Part shown: positions 19,384-27,338 of the stretch, piece by piece
How the letters are laid out: every line of letters begins with the position of its first letter
Position numbering within the stretch: the stretch's first letter is position 1
The notes under the pieces: generated by a model
Databases searched by the model: none
Told to the model about the DNA's origin: nothing
The model's input: only the letters and a program-made list of their open reading frames with translations
Position numbers and translations under genes: made by a program
NCBI RefSeq assembly: GCF_016916835.1
Contig: NZ_JAFFIX010000002.1
Location: 372,001 to 436,000, forward strand
Length of the DNA: 64,000 nt
Direction: 5' to 3'
Origin: Actinacidiphila bryophytorum
GTDB lineage: Bacteria > Actinomycetota > Actinomycetes > Streptomycetales > Streptomycetaceae

Positions 19384-19501
19384 GGGTCGAATTCTGTAGG
19401 AGGAACTGGGAGACGATCACGGAAAAACCGCCTCCCCAAACCCACTCAGACCAACCCCCGCACACCCCCTGACATGCGATTTCTAGAATCCCGCAAGTCA
19501 G
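19384..19501. repeat. Dispersed intergenic repeat, copy B, with imperfect hairpin
   Basis: This segment shares GGGAGACGATCA, CCGCCTCCCC and CTCAGACCAACCCCCGC with copy C at 26988-27116, and ends in an inverted repeat (CTGACATGCG / CGCAAGTCAG, 19469-19501) that corresponds to the perfect hairpin of copy C. It lies between the PH-like gene and the Rhs remnant. The hairpin may act as a terminator for the upstream gene; the shared sequence suggests a common origin with the attachment region at 27.1 kb. Confidence 0.72.
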
Positions 19502-19509
19502 GGAGGGAT

Positions 19510-19975
19510 CACGGCCTCATTCCACCCAGTCGCTGATTACCCTTCACGACGGCAATGGCATCGTGCTGGACCGGAGCTTCCACCACCGGGCCGACGGGCA
19601 CCTGCTGGCGCTCGACGACAGCGCAAGTGGGCCATGGGCCTTCGCGCTCGACACTGGCGGGCACGTCACCCGCGTACGCGCCGAGGGTTGGACCGAGAAG
19701 TACGCCTACGACGCCCAGGGCGACCAGATCGCGGCGGAATGGTCCGGCGCTCCTGCCGACCCCACTGTGGCGGGAGCCCGGACCTACGAGGGCTCCGGGA
19801 TCTCGCGTGCGGGCGCGACCCGGTACGAGTACGACGGCCAGGGACGGATGGCCCTGCGACAGTGGACTCGGCTGTCACGCAAGCCCGACACATGGCACTT
19901 CACCTGGGACGCCGAGGACCGGATTACCCGTGTCAGGACCCGGACGGCACCAATTGGCGCTCCCACCCGACGCAA
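19510..19975 (+). pseudogene. Rhs/YD-repeat protein fragment
   Basis: An open stretch with no convincing start encodes YD-type repeats: LITLHDGNGIVLDRSF, EKYAYDAQGDQIAAEW, TRYEYDGQGRMALRQW and WHFTWDAEDRITRVRT. These are typical of the shell domain of Rhs polymorphic toxins, which normally span over 1000 residues with a signal and a toxin tip. Only about 155 residues remain and no toxin domain follows. The frame then runs into the linker before the next gene. I read it as a broken end left by recombination rather than a working toxin. Confidence 0.75.
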
Positions 19976-20000
19976 TCAGCTGGATCAGAGGAGGCCCTTG

Positions 20001-20312
20001 ATGCAAGACCACGCTTCGGCTGCCTTGGCCGACGCCTGGCAGAAGTTCGACACCCCACTCCGAATGCGGAAGGGATTCGACGAGGACGCCTATACGGCTC
20101 TCACGTCCGCCCTCCAAGCATGTGCCGACGCGTGGGCGTCACAGGATGCCATTCCGAAACTGGGGGCGAACATCCTGGTGGACATTTTTTCAGCGACCGA
20201 AGGAAATATCGCGCTGTACGAGGACGACGTGGCACAGCGGGTCACCGAGGCCGCATTCGAACTCCAGGATCTCGTGGGGCAGTGCGTGGCACTGGACGCC
20301 GAACCGGCATGA
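20001..20312 (+). CDS. Small acidic orphan protein next to the Rhs fragment, possible immunity protein
   Basis: A 103-aa acidic, helical protein (MQDHASAALADAWQKFD) with an ideal AGAGGAGG site seven bases before the ATG. It has no signal peptide or membrane segment. Small acidic genes directly after Rhs toxin tips usually encode immunity proteins. Here the toxin tip is missing, so it would be an orphan immunity gene. I do not recognise the family from the sequence itself; the immunity role rests on position. Confidence 0.6.
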   Translation: MQDHASAALADAWQKFDTPLRMRKGFDEDAYTALTSALQACADAWASQDAIPKLGANILVDIFSATEGNIALYEDDVAQRVTEAAFELQDLVGQCVALDAEPA

Positions 20313-22709
20313 CCGACCCGTTCAGCCGTCATGGGTCTGAAAGAAGACAGGCGTCGCTGTCCGGGTCACGGCAGCCAGCGGGCGGCCTGCTCGCGGGAGA
20401 CGCGTTCGGCGTCCACGTGCCACAGGCGGTTCTTGCCGTCCCACCGGGCACCGAGGGCTCGCTTGGCCTCGTCCTTCTCCGCGAAAGGGACGTTCAGGTA
20501 GAGGCGTCCTGCGACGACCGCACCCGGGCGGACACCCTCGGCACTCGTGTCCGCAGACGGGGCGGCAGGGGCGGCCGCGCGGGGGTTCCAGGCCGTCCGA
20601 TCCTTACGGGCGCGGTCGACGACGCGGCCGACGCGTGCGCAGGATGTCGGGTCGGTGAGCCTCATCATCAGGTCCGTCGGGCCGGTGTTCGCCAGGAGGT
20701 TGAGCGACCCGTGCCACAGGACGGTGTCGTCGATGATGAGGACCTTCTCGTGCATGCGCTCACGAAAGTCCACCTCGCAGCCGGCCAGGCGTAGTTCGTC
20801 GATCCGCTGCCCGTGACGGATCACGGCGGCGGCATCGCGCTGTTCCTCAGCCGGGCGGGTATGGACGACGACGCGTACTCCCGCGGCGACGCGTACGGCG
20901 AGCTGCGCCGACCACTTGGCCACAGGCCTCGGGTCCAGGAAGGCTCAGTAGATCTCGATCCGGTTCTTGGCGTGGGCGATGTCCCACTCGACGGCGCGGT
21001 AGACCTCGTCCGCCGGGAAGAAGGCAGGGCGGGCGAGTTCCTCCTCGGACAACTCGCCCAGCTGCGCGGCGTCGCGGGTGGGTATGAGCTGGTCGGCAGA
21101 CAGCAGCTGGGCATGTGACCCGAGGTGATCGAGCATGCGCATGGCCTCGCTGTGGGGGGCCAGGTGCCGTCTCAGGTGGTCGACGTCGGCGACGACGACA
21201 AGGTGGTCCTGGGCTCGACTCAGCGCGACGTTGAGCAGGCGGCAGGTCTGCGAGTCGAGGCCGGTGCCCTGGTAGAAGTAGCCCGGGCCCTTCCCGGCGC
21301 CCGCGACGGTGTCCATGTCGACGACCGGGCGCTGGCTGCCTTGGAAACGGTGAATCGTGTCGACCAGGCCTTCGTACTCCTGGCCGAAGCGGTACTTCAG
21401 GCTCCCCTGCAGGGCACGGACCTGGGCGCGGTAGGGGGCGATCACTCCGAGGCGGTCGGTGGCGCGCTCGCCTCGTACGATCTCGTCCCGGTCCCACTTG
21501 CGGCCGGGGAGCACTCCCTCGGTGCCCGCATGCGGTACTGGGTGTCGAGGGCCACGAGACGGGAGTCCGGCCGCACCCTGCCTCCGGGCTCGACCAGACC
21601 GGCCGCGTGGAAGGGGTCCCGGGCTGTCCAGTGCCGCGAGTGCACACGCTCCGCCTCCGTCGCCTTGGGGTCGCTGTCGCCCTTGGTCACCGCAGGCAGT
21701 TGGCGGAAGTCCCCCGCGACGACCAGGCGCTTGCCGGCCAGCCCGGCGGCCAACCAGGCGGCGGGCAGACTCACCATGCCGGCCTCGTCCATGACGACGA
21801 CATCGACTCGGTCGAGAAGCTTGCGGGACTGGATGGCCTTGGCGACGGTCGCACCCATGACACGGCACTTGGCAGGCAGGGTGTCCTGAATCTTCCTGCG
21901 CTGTTTGTCGAGACCGTCGATCCGCTCCTGGAGCCGCAGGGCCTGCTGGGCAAGCGCAGGCCGGGGCAGCGCCCCTGTGAGCCGCCCGCGGGCGGTGGCT
22001 GCCCGGCCCTGCAGGTCCTCGATGACGACGGCGGCCCGGCGTGCACGAAGCGTGCTGTCGGCGGCACGTCGCCGTGCCGCGGCTGCGGTGGCGTCGGCCT
22101 GGCTGACGTGCTCGTGGAGTTCGGCCAGCTGGAGCTCCTTGCGCCTGGCGAACATCCCCTTCGGCACGCCTACCTGATGAATTCTCAAGCGGAGCTGAGC
22201 GGCTTGGGCCTCCGCCCCCAGTTGCTCCGCCTCGGCGGCCTTCGCGTCCTGCGCGTCTGCGGAACGTGTGGCACGGGCTCCGGCGAGCTCTTCCTCGATC
22301 GACGCGGCCTCGTCATGAAGGGCGATGACGTCGCGCGTTTCGGACAGAGCTTGTGCAGCCTCGGTCAGCGCGGCATCCAACTGGGCCGACAGTCGAACCG
22401 TGATCCGGGCCGGATCGACCTGCTCGCCGTAGCGCTCGTCCAGCGACGCCAGTTCGATGTCGCCCGCACGCTGCACCAGACCGTCGGTGAAACCGGGTTC
22501 GGCGCGCATGAGGTCGCAGACGCGTTCCAGCGCCTGGTCGACAGCCACCTTCGTCGGGGCGACGAACAGGACGTTGAGGCCTTGCCGGACGCTGCCCTCG
22601 ATGATGTGGCCCACCACGTCGGTCTTGCCCGTACCAGGCGGTCCCCAGAGGAACAGGACCTCGCTCGCAAGGGCCTGCTGCACGGCTTGGCGCTGGCGTG
22701 CGTTGAGGC

Positions 22710-22730
22710 TGAGTCGCTGTTGTCGTTCCG
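22710..22730 (+). repeat. Left target duplication and terminal inverted repeat of the IS element
   Basis: TGA (22710-22712) followed by GTCGCTGTTGTCGTTCCG (22713-22730). The 18 bases match the right end perfectly as an inverted repeat. Confidence 0.93.
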
Positions 22731-22856
22731 GCCGTGTGGGGTGGGGTTCGAACCGGGGTTCCCGATCGGGTGGTCGCGGAGGCGTCGGGGCATAGAGGTG
22801 GGGCCTCTTGAACAGCTCGTTGGTGTCGAATCAGCAAGCAGTACCAGGAGGCCCCG

Positions 22857-23774
22857 GTGTTGGAGTGTTCCGTGTCAGTGGTCGGCCGGTCTAGTTCGGT
22901 CACTCCGGGGTGCGACTGCCTGGCACACCGGTTCGGAAACGCTGCCGACCACGGCATGCGCCGGCCGCGGTATCCGTCGGACATGACGGACGCGGAGTGG
23001 GGTGTGGTTCGGCCGCTGCTGCCGGTGCCGGGCTGGATGCGGGGCCGCGGTGGACAGCCGGAGGCGTACTGCCACCGCGCGATACTCGATGCTGTCCGCT
23101 ACCTGGTCGACAATGGCAGCAAGTGGCGGGCGATGCCGGCCGACTTCCCACCGTGGGACCGCGTCTACGCGTTCTTCCGCCGGTGGCGCGACGACTGCCT
23201 GGTCACCGAGTTCCACGACCGGCTGCGCGGACAGGTCCGCACCCGTGCGGGCCGGGACGCGGAGCCGACCGCCGGAGTGATCGATTCGCAGTCGGTGAAG
23301 GCGGACGCTGTCGTGGGTTCGGACAGCCGCGGTTTCGACGGCGGGAAACTGATCAACGGACGCAAGCGGCACGTCGTGGTCGACACCCTTGGTCTGCTGC
23401 TGGGCGTGATGGTCACCGCCGCCGATGTCGGTGACCGCACCGCCGGACGGGTCCTGCTGGCGCGGGTGGCCGATGCCCACCACCGGCTGGGGCTGGTCTG
23501 GGCCGACGGCGGCTACACCGGCAGCCTCGTCGGGCACTGCCTGGACGCACTCGAGCTGGTCCTGCAGATCGTCAAACGCAGCGACGACCAGCGCGGGTTC
23601 GTGGTGCTGCCCAAGCGGTGGATCGTGGAGCGTACCAACGCCTGGCTGATGCGCACCCGCCGCCTGGCCCGCGACTACGAACGCCGTCCCACCAGCGCCG
23701 AGGCCATGGTCACCTGGTCGATGACCGCCCTCATGACCCGCCGCCTGACCCGGCCACACCCGCAGCCGGCGTGA
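22857..23774 (+). CDS. IS5-family DDE transposase
   Basis: A 305-aa product from a GTG at 22857 preceded by AGGAGG five bases upstream; an inner ATG at 22956 (MRRPRYPSDMTDAEW) matches the usual family start but lacks such a site. N-terminal domain: MTDAEWGVVRPLLP and SKWRAMPADFPPWDRVY (DUF4096-like). Catalytic triad: D in GVIDSQSVKA, D in VWADGGYTG and E in VERTNAWLMR. It cuts and joins DNA at the 18-bp ends of the element. It looks full length and active. Its last 44 bases overlap, tail to tail, the end of the passenger gene. Confidence 0.95.
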   Translation: MLECSVSVVGRSSSVTPGCDCLAHRFGNAADHGMRRPRYPSDMTDAEWGVVRPLLPVPGWMRGRGGQPEAYCHRAILDAVRYLVDNGSKWRAMPADFPPWDRVYAFFRRWRDDCLVTEFHDRLRGQVRTRAGRDAEPTAGVIDSQSVKADAVVGSDSRGFDGGKLINGRKRHVVVDTLGLLLGVMVTAADVGDRTAGRVLLARVADAHHRLGLVWADGGYTGSLVGHCLDALELVLQIVKRSDDQRGFVVLPKRWIVERTNAWLMRTRRLARDYERRPTSAEAMVTWSMTALMTRRLTRPHPQPA

Positions 23775-24267
23775 ACCGACCCGCTCCGGGCTCGGCCAGC
23801 CAGCCCCGCGCGACCAGGCGCTTGGCCTTGCTCCGCAAGGCCTCCACCCGTGCCGGCACCACGTCCATGCCGAATGCCGCGGCCATCTCCTGGCAAGTCA
23901 GCGGTCCTTGACCAAGCCGCGCACGGTCCACGAGCAGCTGCACGATCCGCTGGTAGTCCACCGACAACGCGGACAGGGCAAGGCCTTCACGCCACACGAG
24001 GACCTGCGACCTCGGCTTCACCGACTCCCCGGCCGCCGACGACGCATCCGCCTTCCGCGGACCTGCGACGCTCTTCATGCCGACGGTGCCGGCAGTCTCC
24101 GCCGTCAGGACCGCATCGACGCGCCTGCGGGCGACCACCCATTCCTGCCACTCCTGCTCGGCCGCGGACAGCTCGGCCTGGATACGGTCGGCCTCCTCCC
24201 GCAGCCCGTCGACACGACGACGAGCAGCAAGCTCGTGCTGTTCCAGCAGCCCGACAACCGACGGCAT
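23731..24267 (-). CDS. IS passenger protein, coiled-coil and HTH-like, 178 aa
   Basis: It lies inside the insertion sequence, convergent with the transposase and overlapping it by 44 bases. The ATG at 24265-24267 follows GGGGAGG. The N-terminal third is a predicted coiled coil (EQHELAARRRVDGLREEADRI, AAEQEWQEWVVARRRV). The C-terminal half has a winged-helix look (YQRIVQLLVDRARLGQGPL, EMAAAFGMDVVPARVEALRSKAKRLVARGWL). I recall similar small proteins beside IS5 transposases in Streptomyces, but cannot name a function. Regulation of transposition or of target choice is inference. An upstream start at 24345 is open but has no ribosome site. Confidence 0.72.
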   Translation of the reverse strand: MPSVVGLLEQHELAARRRVDGLREEADRIQAELSAAEQEWQEWVVARRRVDAVLTAETAGTVGMKSVAGPRKADASSAAGESVKPRSQVLVWREGLALSALSVDYQRIVQLLVDRARLGQGPLTCQEMAAAFGMDVVPARVEALRSKAKRLVARGWLAEPGAGRFTPAAGVAGSGGGS

Positions 24268-24361
24268 CCCGGCCTCCCCGGCGAACGACAACCCGACAGG
24301 CCACACCTCCCACCGAATCACCAGCCCTACGCCTGACCAGCACAAACGCCGCCTTCAAGTT

Positions 24362-24382
24362 CGGAACGACAACAGCGACTGA
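24362..24382 (-). repeat. Right terminal inverted repeat and target duplication of the IS element
   Basis: CGGAACGACAACAGCGAC (24362-24379) followed by TGA (24380-24382). It is the exact complement of the left end and restores the helicase frame when the element is removed. Confidence 0.93.
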
Positions 24383-24968
24383 GCCCGGACCAGCCGGCGA
24401 CCCAGCGAGCGGGATCGGGATCCCGGGCGCTACGGGGACTGCCCTGCCCGAGGATCCAGCCCGCGCTTTCCAGCCGCACGACGCTGTTCGCCGTACCGAC
24501 TGCTTCGAGGCTCCGTGCCATGACGGCCCAGTTCTCGGCGTCGTCACGGCGCAGTTGGGCGTTGGTCACCGACCGTCCCCACTCGGGGCCCGAAACCAGG
24601 ACCCGAATCTTGCCGTCGGGCATGCGGGAGGCCTCGGCCGGTGTCCACGGGCCGCGGGCCTGTGACGGGCGGATCAGAACCTTGGCCCCGTCCAGCGCAG
24701 AATTCCACCTGCAGCACGTGAAGACGTGCTCGCTTCGTCCTTCGCCCGTGCCGACCAGGCGACCCGAGCCGAGCGAGACCTTTTCCGCGTCCTTGCCGTC
24801 GCTCCGCCGCTCTGCGGCGATCTCCGACCGAACCGCCGCCAGCAATTGAGGCACCGGAAACGGCTGCTCGGCCTGCGCCATACGCGTGCTCCCCCAAGAC
24901 GTCCGCGACGGGTCGCACGACTCTACGTGCCGCGCGCGACCAGGCACCGCAATCCGGCCACGCCGGTG

Positions 24969-26060
24969 TCATGCCTCCCCGCCGGTCAGTTGTGCCACGG
25001 CAAAGCTCATGTGCTGGATGTGGCCGACCCGAATCCACGTTTCTGCGTTGCCTGTGCCGTCCGAGCCGCTGCCGTACGCGCAGGCGTGGAGCCAGCGTTC
25101 GCCCTCGCTCCTGCCTGGGCGAAAGACCTCCGCCTCTGCGATCCCGCGGGCCACAGCCCGGACCCGCTCGGCACGGTACGGCCCCCGGGTAAGGGCCGGG
25201 GCGACGAGGAAGGCGTCGGGAGCGGTATAACGCATCAGGCCCCACGGCGGCCCGGGCCGCCGGACAGATGGGATGTTGGCGCTCAGGGCGTGTTCGGCTG
25301 AGTAATCGCCGTAGAGCAGGGGGCTCCGGAACTCTGGGCGCGAAGAGCGGACCAGGTGGTGCACCAGCCAGTCGTGGCGGGGAACGACAAGCGACAAACC
25401 GCTGGCGAGGGGCTGAATCGTACGCGGGAAGGCCCCTGCGGCGAGGACAACTGTGCGCCAGGGCAGGAGTCCTGCGAGGAGGTCGAGGGCTGCCAGCGCG
25501 ATCTTTCCGGCGTCGGCCGTGTCCGTCACGGGACCCAGGTCGAGGAGAAGGTCGAGTTGCGACGGAGGGAGCCGTACCCGGTCGACGAGTTCGAGAAGTT
25601 CGGCCGAGCGTGATCCCTCCGGCGGTTCATCCAGCAGGACCCGGATACCCAGTCCGCGTCCACTGAGCAGGGCGAGGTCCGCGGTGTACCGCTGCAGGCG
25701 GTGGTTCCGCTCGGGGCCGGTGACCAGCCGCAGACGGCTTTGGGTCGCCAGCCGCCACAGGCCGCTTGCGGCCGCCTGGACGAGTCCTTCGAGGTGCGTG
25801 GCGTCCGCCCAGCCGACGGAGCTGGAGGACGCGTCGAGAACGGCGTCGATGCGCCGGGTGAGCCAGGGGCCGAAGGTCCTGGGGTCCTCGTCGGTATCGG
25901 CAGCGGAACGATCTCCGCGCGGGCGTTCGGGGCCGGTGCGTGGCACGACCGTCCACAAGGGAGTGATGCGCCTGCGGACGCGGGCGTCCAGGCGCTCGTA
26001 AGCCTGCCAGGCGTCCCGCCTCGCGGGTAGGAAAGGTACGTAGACCGGATCCACCACCAC
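24969..26060 (-). CDS. Beta-family protein (phage T4 beta-protein-like)
   Basis: About 363 aa from one of three consecutive GTG codons at 26052-26060, behind GGGGGAAC. The N-terminus VYVPFLPARRDAWQAYERLD with RITPLWTVVPR is the signature of the beta family (T4 beta-protein type). These are TIM-barrel-like proteins found near phage and defence genes, with unsettled function. Further family-like segments are RLVTGPERNHRLQRY and ASGLSLVVPRHDWLVHH. The gene is intact and precedes the broken helicase-PLD gene by 87 bases on the same strand, so they probably formed one operon. The family call is good; the role is unknown. Confidence 0.78.
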   Translation of the reverse strand: MVVDPVYVPFLPARRDAWQAYERLDARVRRRITPLWTVVPRTGPERPRGDRSAADTDEDPRTFGPWLTRRIDAVLDASSSSVGWADATHLEGLVQAAASGLWRLATQSRLRLVTGPERNHRLQRYTADLALLSGRGLGIRVLLDEPPEGSRSAELLELVDRVRLPPSQLDLLLDLGPVTDTADAGKIALAALDLLAGLLPWRTVVLAAGAFPRTIQPLASGLSLVVPRHDWLVHHLVRSSRPEFRSPLLYGDYSAEHALSANIPSVRRPGPPWGLMRYTAPDAFLVAPALTRGPYRAERVRAVARGIAEAEVFRPGRSEGERWLHACAYGSGSDGTGNAETWIRVGHIQHMSFAVAQLTGGEA

Positions 26061-26265
26061 AGTTCCCCCGTCGACCCGCTGCGTCGCCGTGTGAACGGAC
26101 CACCCTCGACACAAGGGTGACCGGCAGACGCCGGTAGGCGATAGAGGGCCTTTCAGGCCACGAGGTGCTTACGCCGCATTCCTCGGGAACCGAAAGGATT
26201 TTCCTCTTCCTGGGCGCGAGCCCTCGTGGTGGTGGACCCGCCAGGCGGGCGGTATGGTCGATGGT

Positions 26266-26553
26266 ATGGCAACGAAGAAGTACACCGTGACGCTGCCCGA
26301 GGAGCTGGCCGAGGAGATCCGTTCCGAGGTCGGCCCCGGGGGCTTCAGCCGGTATGTCACGCAGGCCGTGGAGCGGCAGCGTGAGCGGGAGCGGCTGCAC
26401 GAGGCCGTCGGCTGGTGGGAGGGCGAGTACGGGGACATCAGCGCGGAGGAGCTCGCCGAGGCGGAGGCCGAGCGCAGGGAGATCGAGCGGGCTCACGCCG
26501 AGCGGGGGGCGCGTGCCCGGCAGGCTGCCGATTCGCCCGGGGCTGCCGCGTGA
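26266..26553 (+). CDS. Antitoxin of a VapBC-like pair
   Basis: A 95-aa protein, MATKKYTVTLPEELAEEIRSE, with an N-terminal ribbon-helix-helix DNA-binding pattern and a charged, Glu/Arg-rich helical C-terminus that would wrap the toxin. The ATG at 26266 gives the conventional start; ATG at 26254 is also in frame. Its TGA stop overlaps the GTG start of the toxin. Such antitoxins usually repress their own promoter. The pair lies just inside the right border of the island, a typical place for stabilising modules. Confidence 0.85.
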   Translation: MATKKYTVTLPEELAEEIRSEVGPGGFSRYVTQAVERQRERERLHEAVGWWEGEYGDISAEELAEAEAERREIERAHAERGARARQAADSPGAAA

Positions 26554-26948
26554 GCGACGGGCAGGTCTACCTGCTCGACAGTGAGGGCCTGTCCCAGTGG
26601 GTGCGCGGGGACCGGCGGATGGGTGCGCGGATCAAGGACGCCGACCGGGCGGACATCCCCGTGGTAACGACGTCGATGACCCTCGTCGAGGCCTACCACG
26701 CCAAGCTCCACCGGCCGGCCTGGCGCTGGGCCCCGTCGCGGCTGCGCGTGGAGCCCGTGACCGAGCAGGTCGCCGATGCCGCCATCGACCTCCTCCAGGA
26801 CGCAGGCCTCCACGGCCACAAGTACGCCATCGACGCCGCCCTGGCGGCCGTGGCCCTTCGTCAGCCGGGACGCGTCACGATCTTCACCTCCGACGAGGAC
26901 GACATGCGCAAACTCTGCGGAGACCGCGTGGCGGTGGTGAAGCTCTGA
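26550..26948 (+). CDS. PIN-domain toxin of a VapBC-like pair
   Basis: A 132-aa protein from a GTG overlapping the antitoxin stop (GTGA). PIN-domain acidic residues are visible: D in VYLLDSEGL, E in TLVEAYH, D in KYAIDAALAAV, and D in TSDEDDMRKL. PIN toxins are Mg-dependent ribonucleases that cut tRNA, rRNA or mRNA and are held in check by the partner. Length fits the family. All catalytic positions are present, so the pair is probably active. It may stabilise the island against loss. Confidence 0.88.
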   Translation: MSDGQVYLLDSEGLSQWVRGDRRMGARIKDADRADIPVVTTSMTLVEAYHAKLHRPAWRWAPSRLRVEPVTEQVADAAIDLLQDAGLHGHKYAIDAALAAVALRQPGRVTIFTSDEDDMRKLCGDRVAVVKL

Positions 26949-26987
26949 CGCCCCGCCTCCCCACGCGCGCGGGCGGCGCGACCGAGC

Positions 26988-27116
26988 TGGTCAGGGTGCG
27001 GATTCCCTGGGAGAAAATTGGGAGACGATCATGGAAGAGCCGCCTCCCCGGACCCGCTCAGACCAACCCCCGCCAACCCCCTGACCTGCGGTTTCCCGAA
27101 TCCCGCAGGTCAGACC
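26988..27116. repeat. Dispersed intergenic repeat, copy C, with perfect hairpin
   Basis: The longest copy of the repeat. It shares GGTCAGGGTGCGGATTCC with copy A and CTCAGACCAACCCCCGC with copy B, and ends in a perfect 11-bp inverted repeat (CTGACCTGCGG at 27081-27091, complement at 27103-27113, 11-base loop). It lies 15 bases upstream of the tRNA-Pro fragment, so it may be the original attachment-side sequence of the integrated element. Confidence 0.75.
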
Positions 27117-27130
27117 AGGGCCTCAACTGC

Positions 27131-27178
27131 CTTCGGGACGAAGAGGTCGTAGGTTCACATCCCGCCGCCCCGGCTCCA
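27131..27178 (+). other. 3' fragment of tRNA-Pro(CGG): attachment-site scar of an integrated element
   Basis: From CTTCGGGACGAAGAGG (anticodon loop with CGG, 3' anticodon stem, variable loop), through the T-arm (TAGGTTCACATCC), to the acceptor end (GCCGCCCCGGCTCC), the segment follows a Streptomyces tRNA-Pro from the anticodon loop to the 3' end. The 5' half is absent and the T-stem has lost a pair, so this is not a working tRNA. Identity that begins at the anticodon loop and runs to the 3' end is typical of tyrosine-integrase att sites; pSAM2-type elements use a tRNA-Pro gene. I infer that it is the right border (attL or attR) of the island. Confidence 0.8.
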
Positions 27179-27184
27179 AAGCAG

Positions 27185-27228
27185 CGGGTCAGGGCCTTGA
27201 TCCTCACGAGGGTTAAGGCCCTGACCCG
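27185..27228. terminator. Strong hairpin after the tRNA-Pro fragment
   Basis: A perfect 14-bp inverted repeat, CGGGTCAGGGCCTT at 27185-27198 and its complement at 27215-27228, with a 16-base loop. It lies directly behind the tRNA fragment, where a tRNA terminator would be, and also before the maltokinase-cap-like gene. A terminator carried along with the tRNA 3' end is the simplest reading. Confidence 0.7.
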
Positions 27229-27338
27229 TTCCAGGGGCGGCCTGGGACGCCGGGACCGGAATCGGCTCGGCGGAAGTTGCCGGAAGCACCGGTATGGAAG
27301 GCTGAGAGGATCCCCGCCACAGAAGGGTGACCAGCGGC

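Larger units (their letters stand above)
22713..24379 (+). mobile_element. Complete IS5-family insertion sequence, 1667 bp, with passenger gene
   Basis: Perfect 18-bp terminal inverted repeats, GTCGCTGTTGTCGTTCCG at 22713-22730 and its complement at 24362-24379, bound a transposase gene and a convergent second gene. A 3-bp target duplication TGA flanks both ends (22710-22712 and 24380-24382), fitting the TNA target of the IS1031-type branch of IS5. Removing the element and one TGA rejoins the host helicase frame exactly as WSGL-SLNARQ. The intact ends, the clean duplication and an intact DDE transposase suggest a fairly recent insertion. Confidence 0.93.
20366..24881 (-). pseudogene. Broken helicase-PLD-DUF5710 gene (Mokosh type II-like), split by an IS element
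   Basis: The ATG at 24879-24881 follows GGGGGAG. The N-terminal part reads MAQAEQPFPVPQLLAAV to AGWSGL at 24383; it resumes after the IS at LSLNARQRQAVQQAL, then Walker A LWGPPGTGKT, Walker B VVVMDEAG, and QYRM near 21535. There a deletion with frameshift joins to a second frame (WDRDEIVRGERATDRLGVI, LNVALSRAQDHLVVVAD). A TGA at 20945-20947 interrupts the same frame just before SAQLAVRV, the PLD motif HEKVLIIDD with GSLN near 20740, and a C-terminal DUF5710 domain (RLYLNVPFAEKDEAK). A helicase fused to PLD is the architecture of Mokosh type II. Three lesions make it non-functional. It follows the beta-family gene by 87 bases, probably a former operon. Confidence 0.85.

Noticed and set aside
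27131..27178. Functional tRNA-Pro gene
   Set aside because: The 5' half (acceptor strand and D-arm) is missing and the T-stem has a mismatch.
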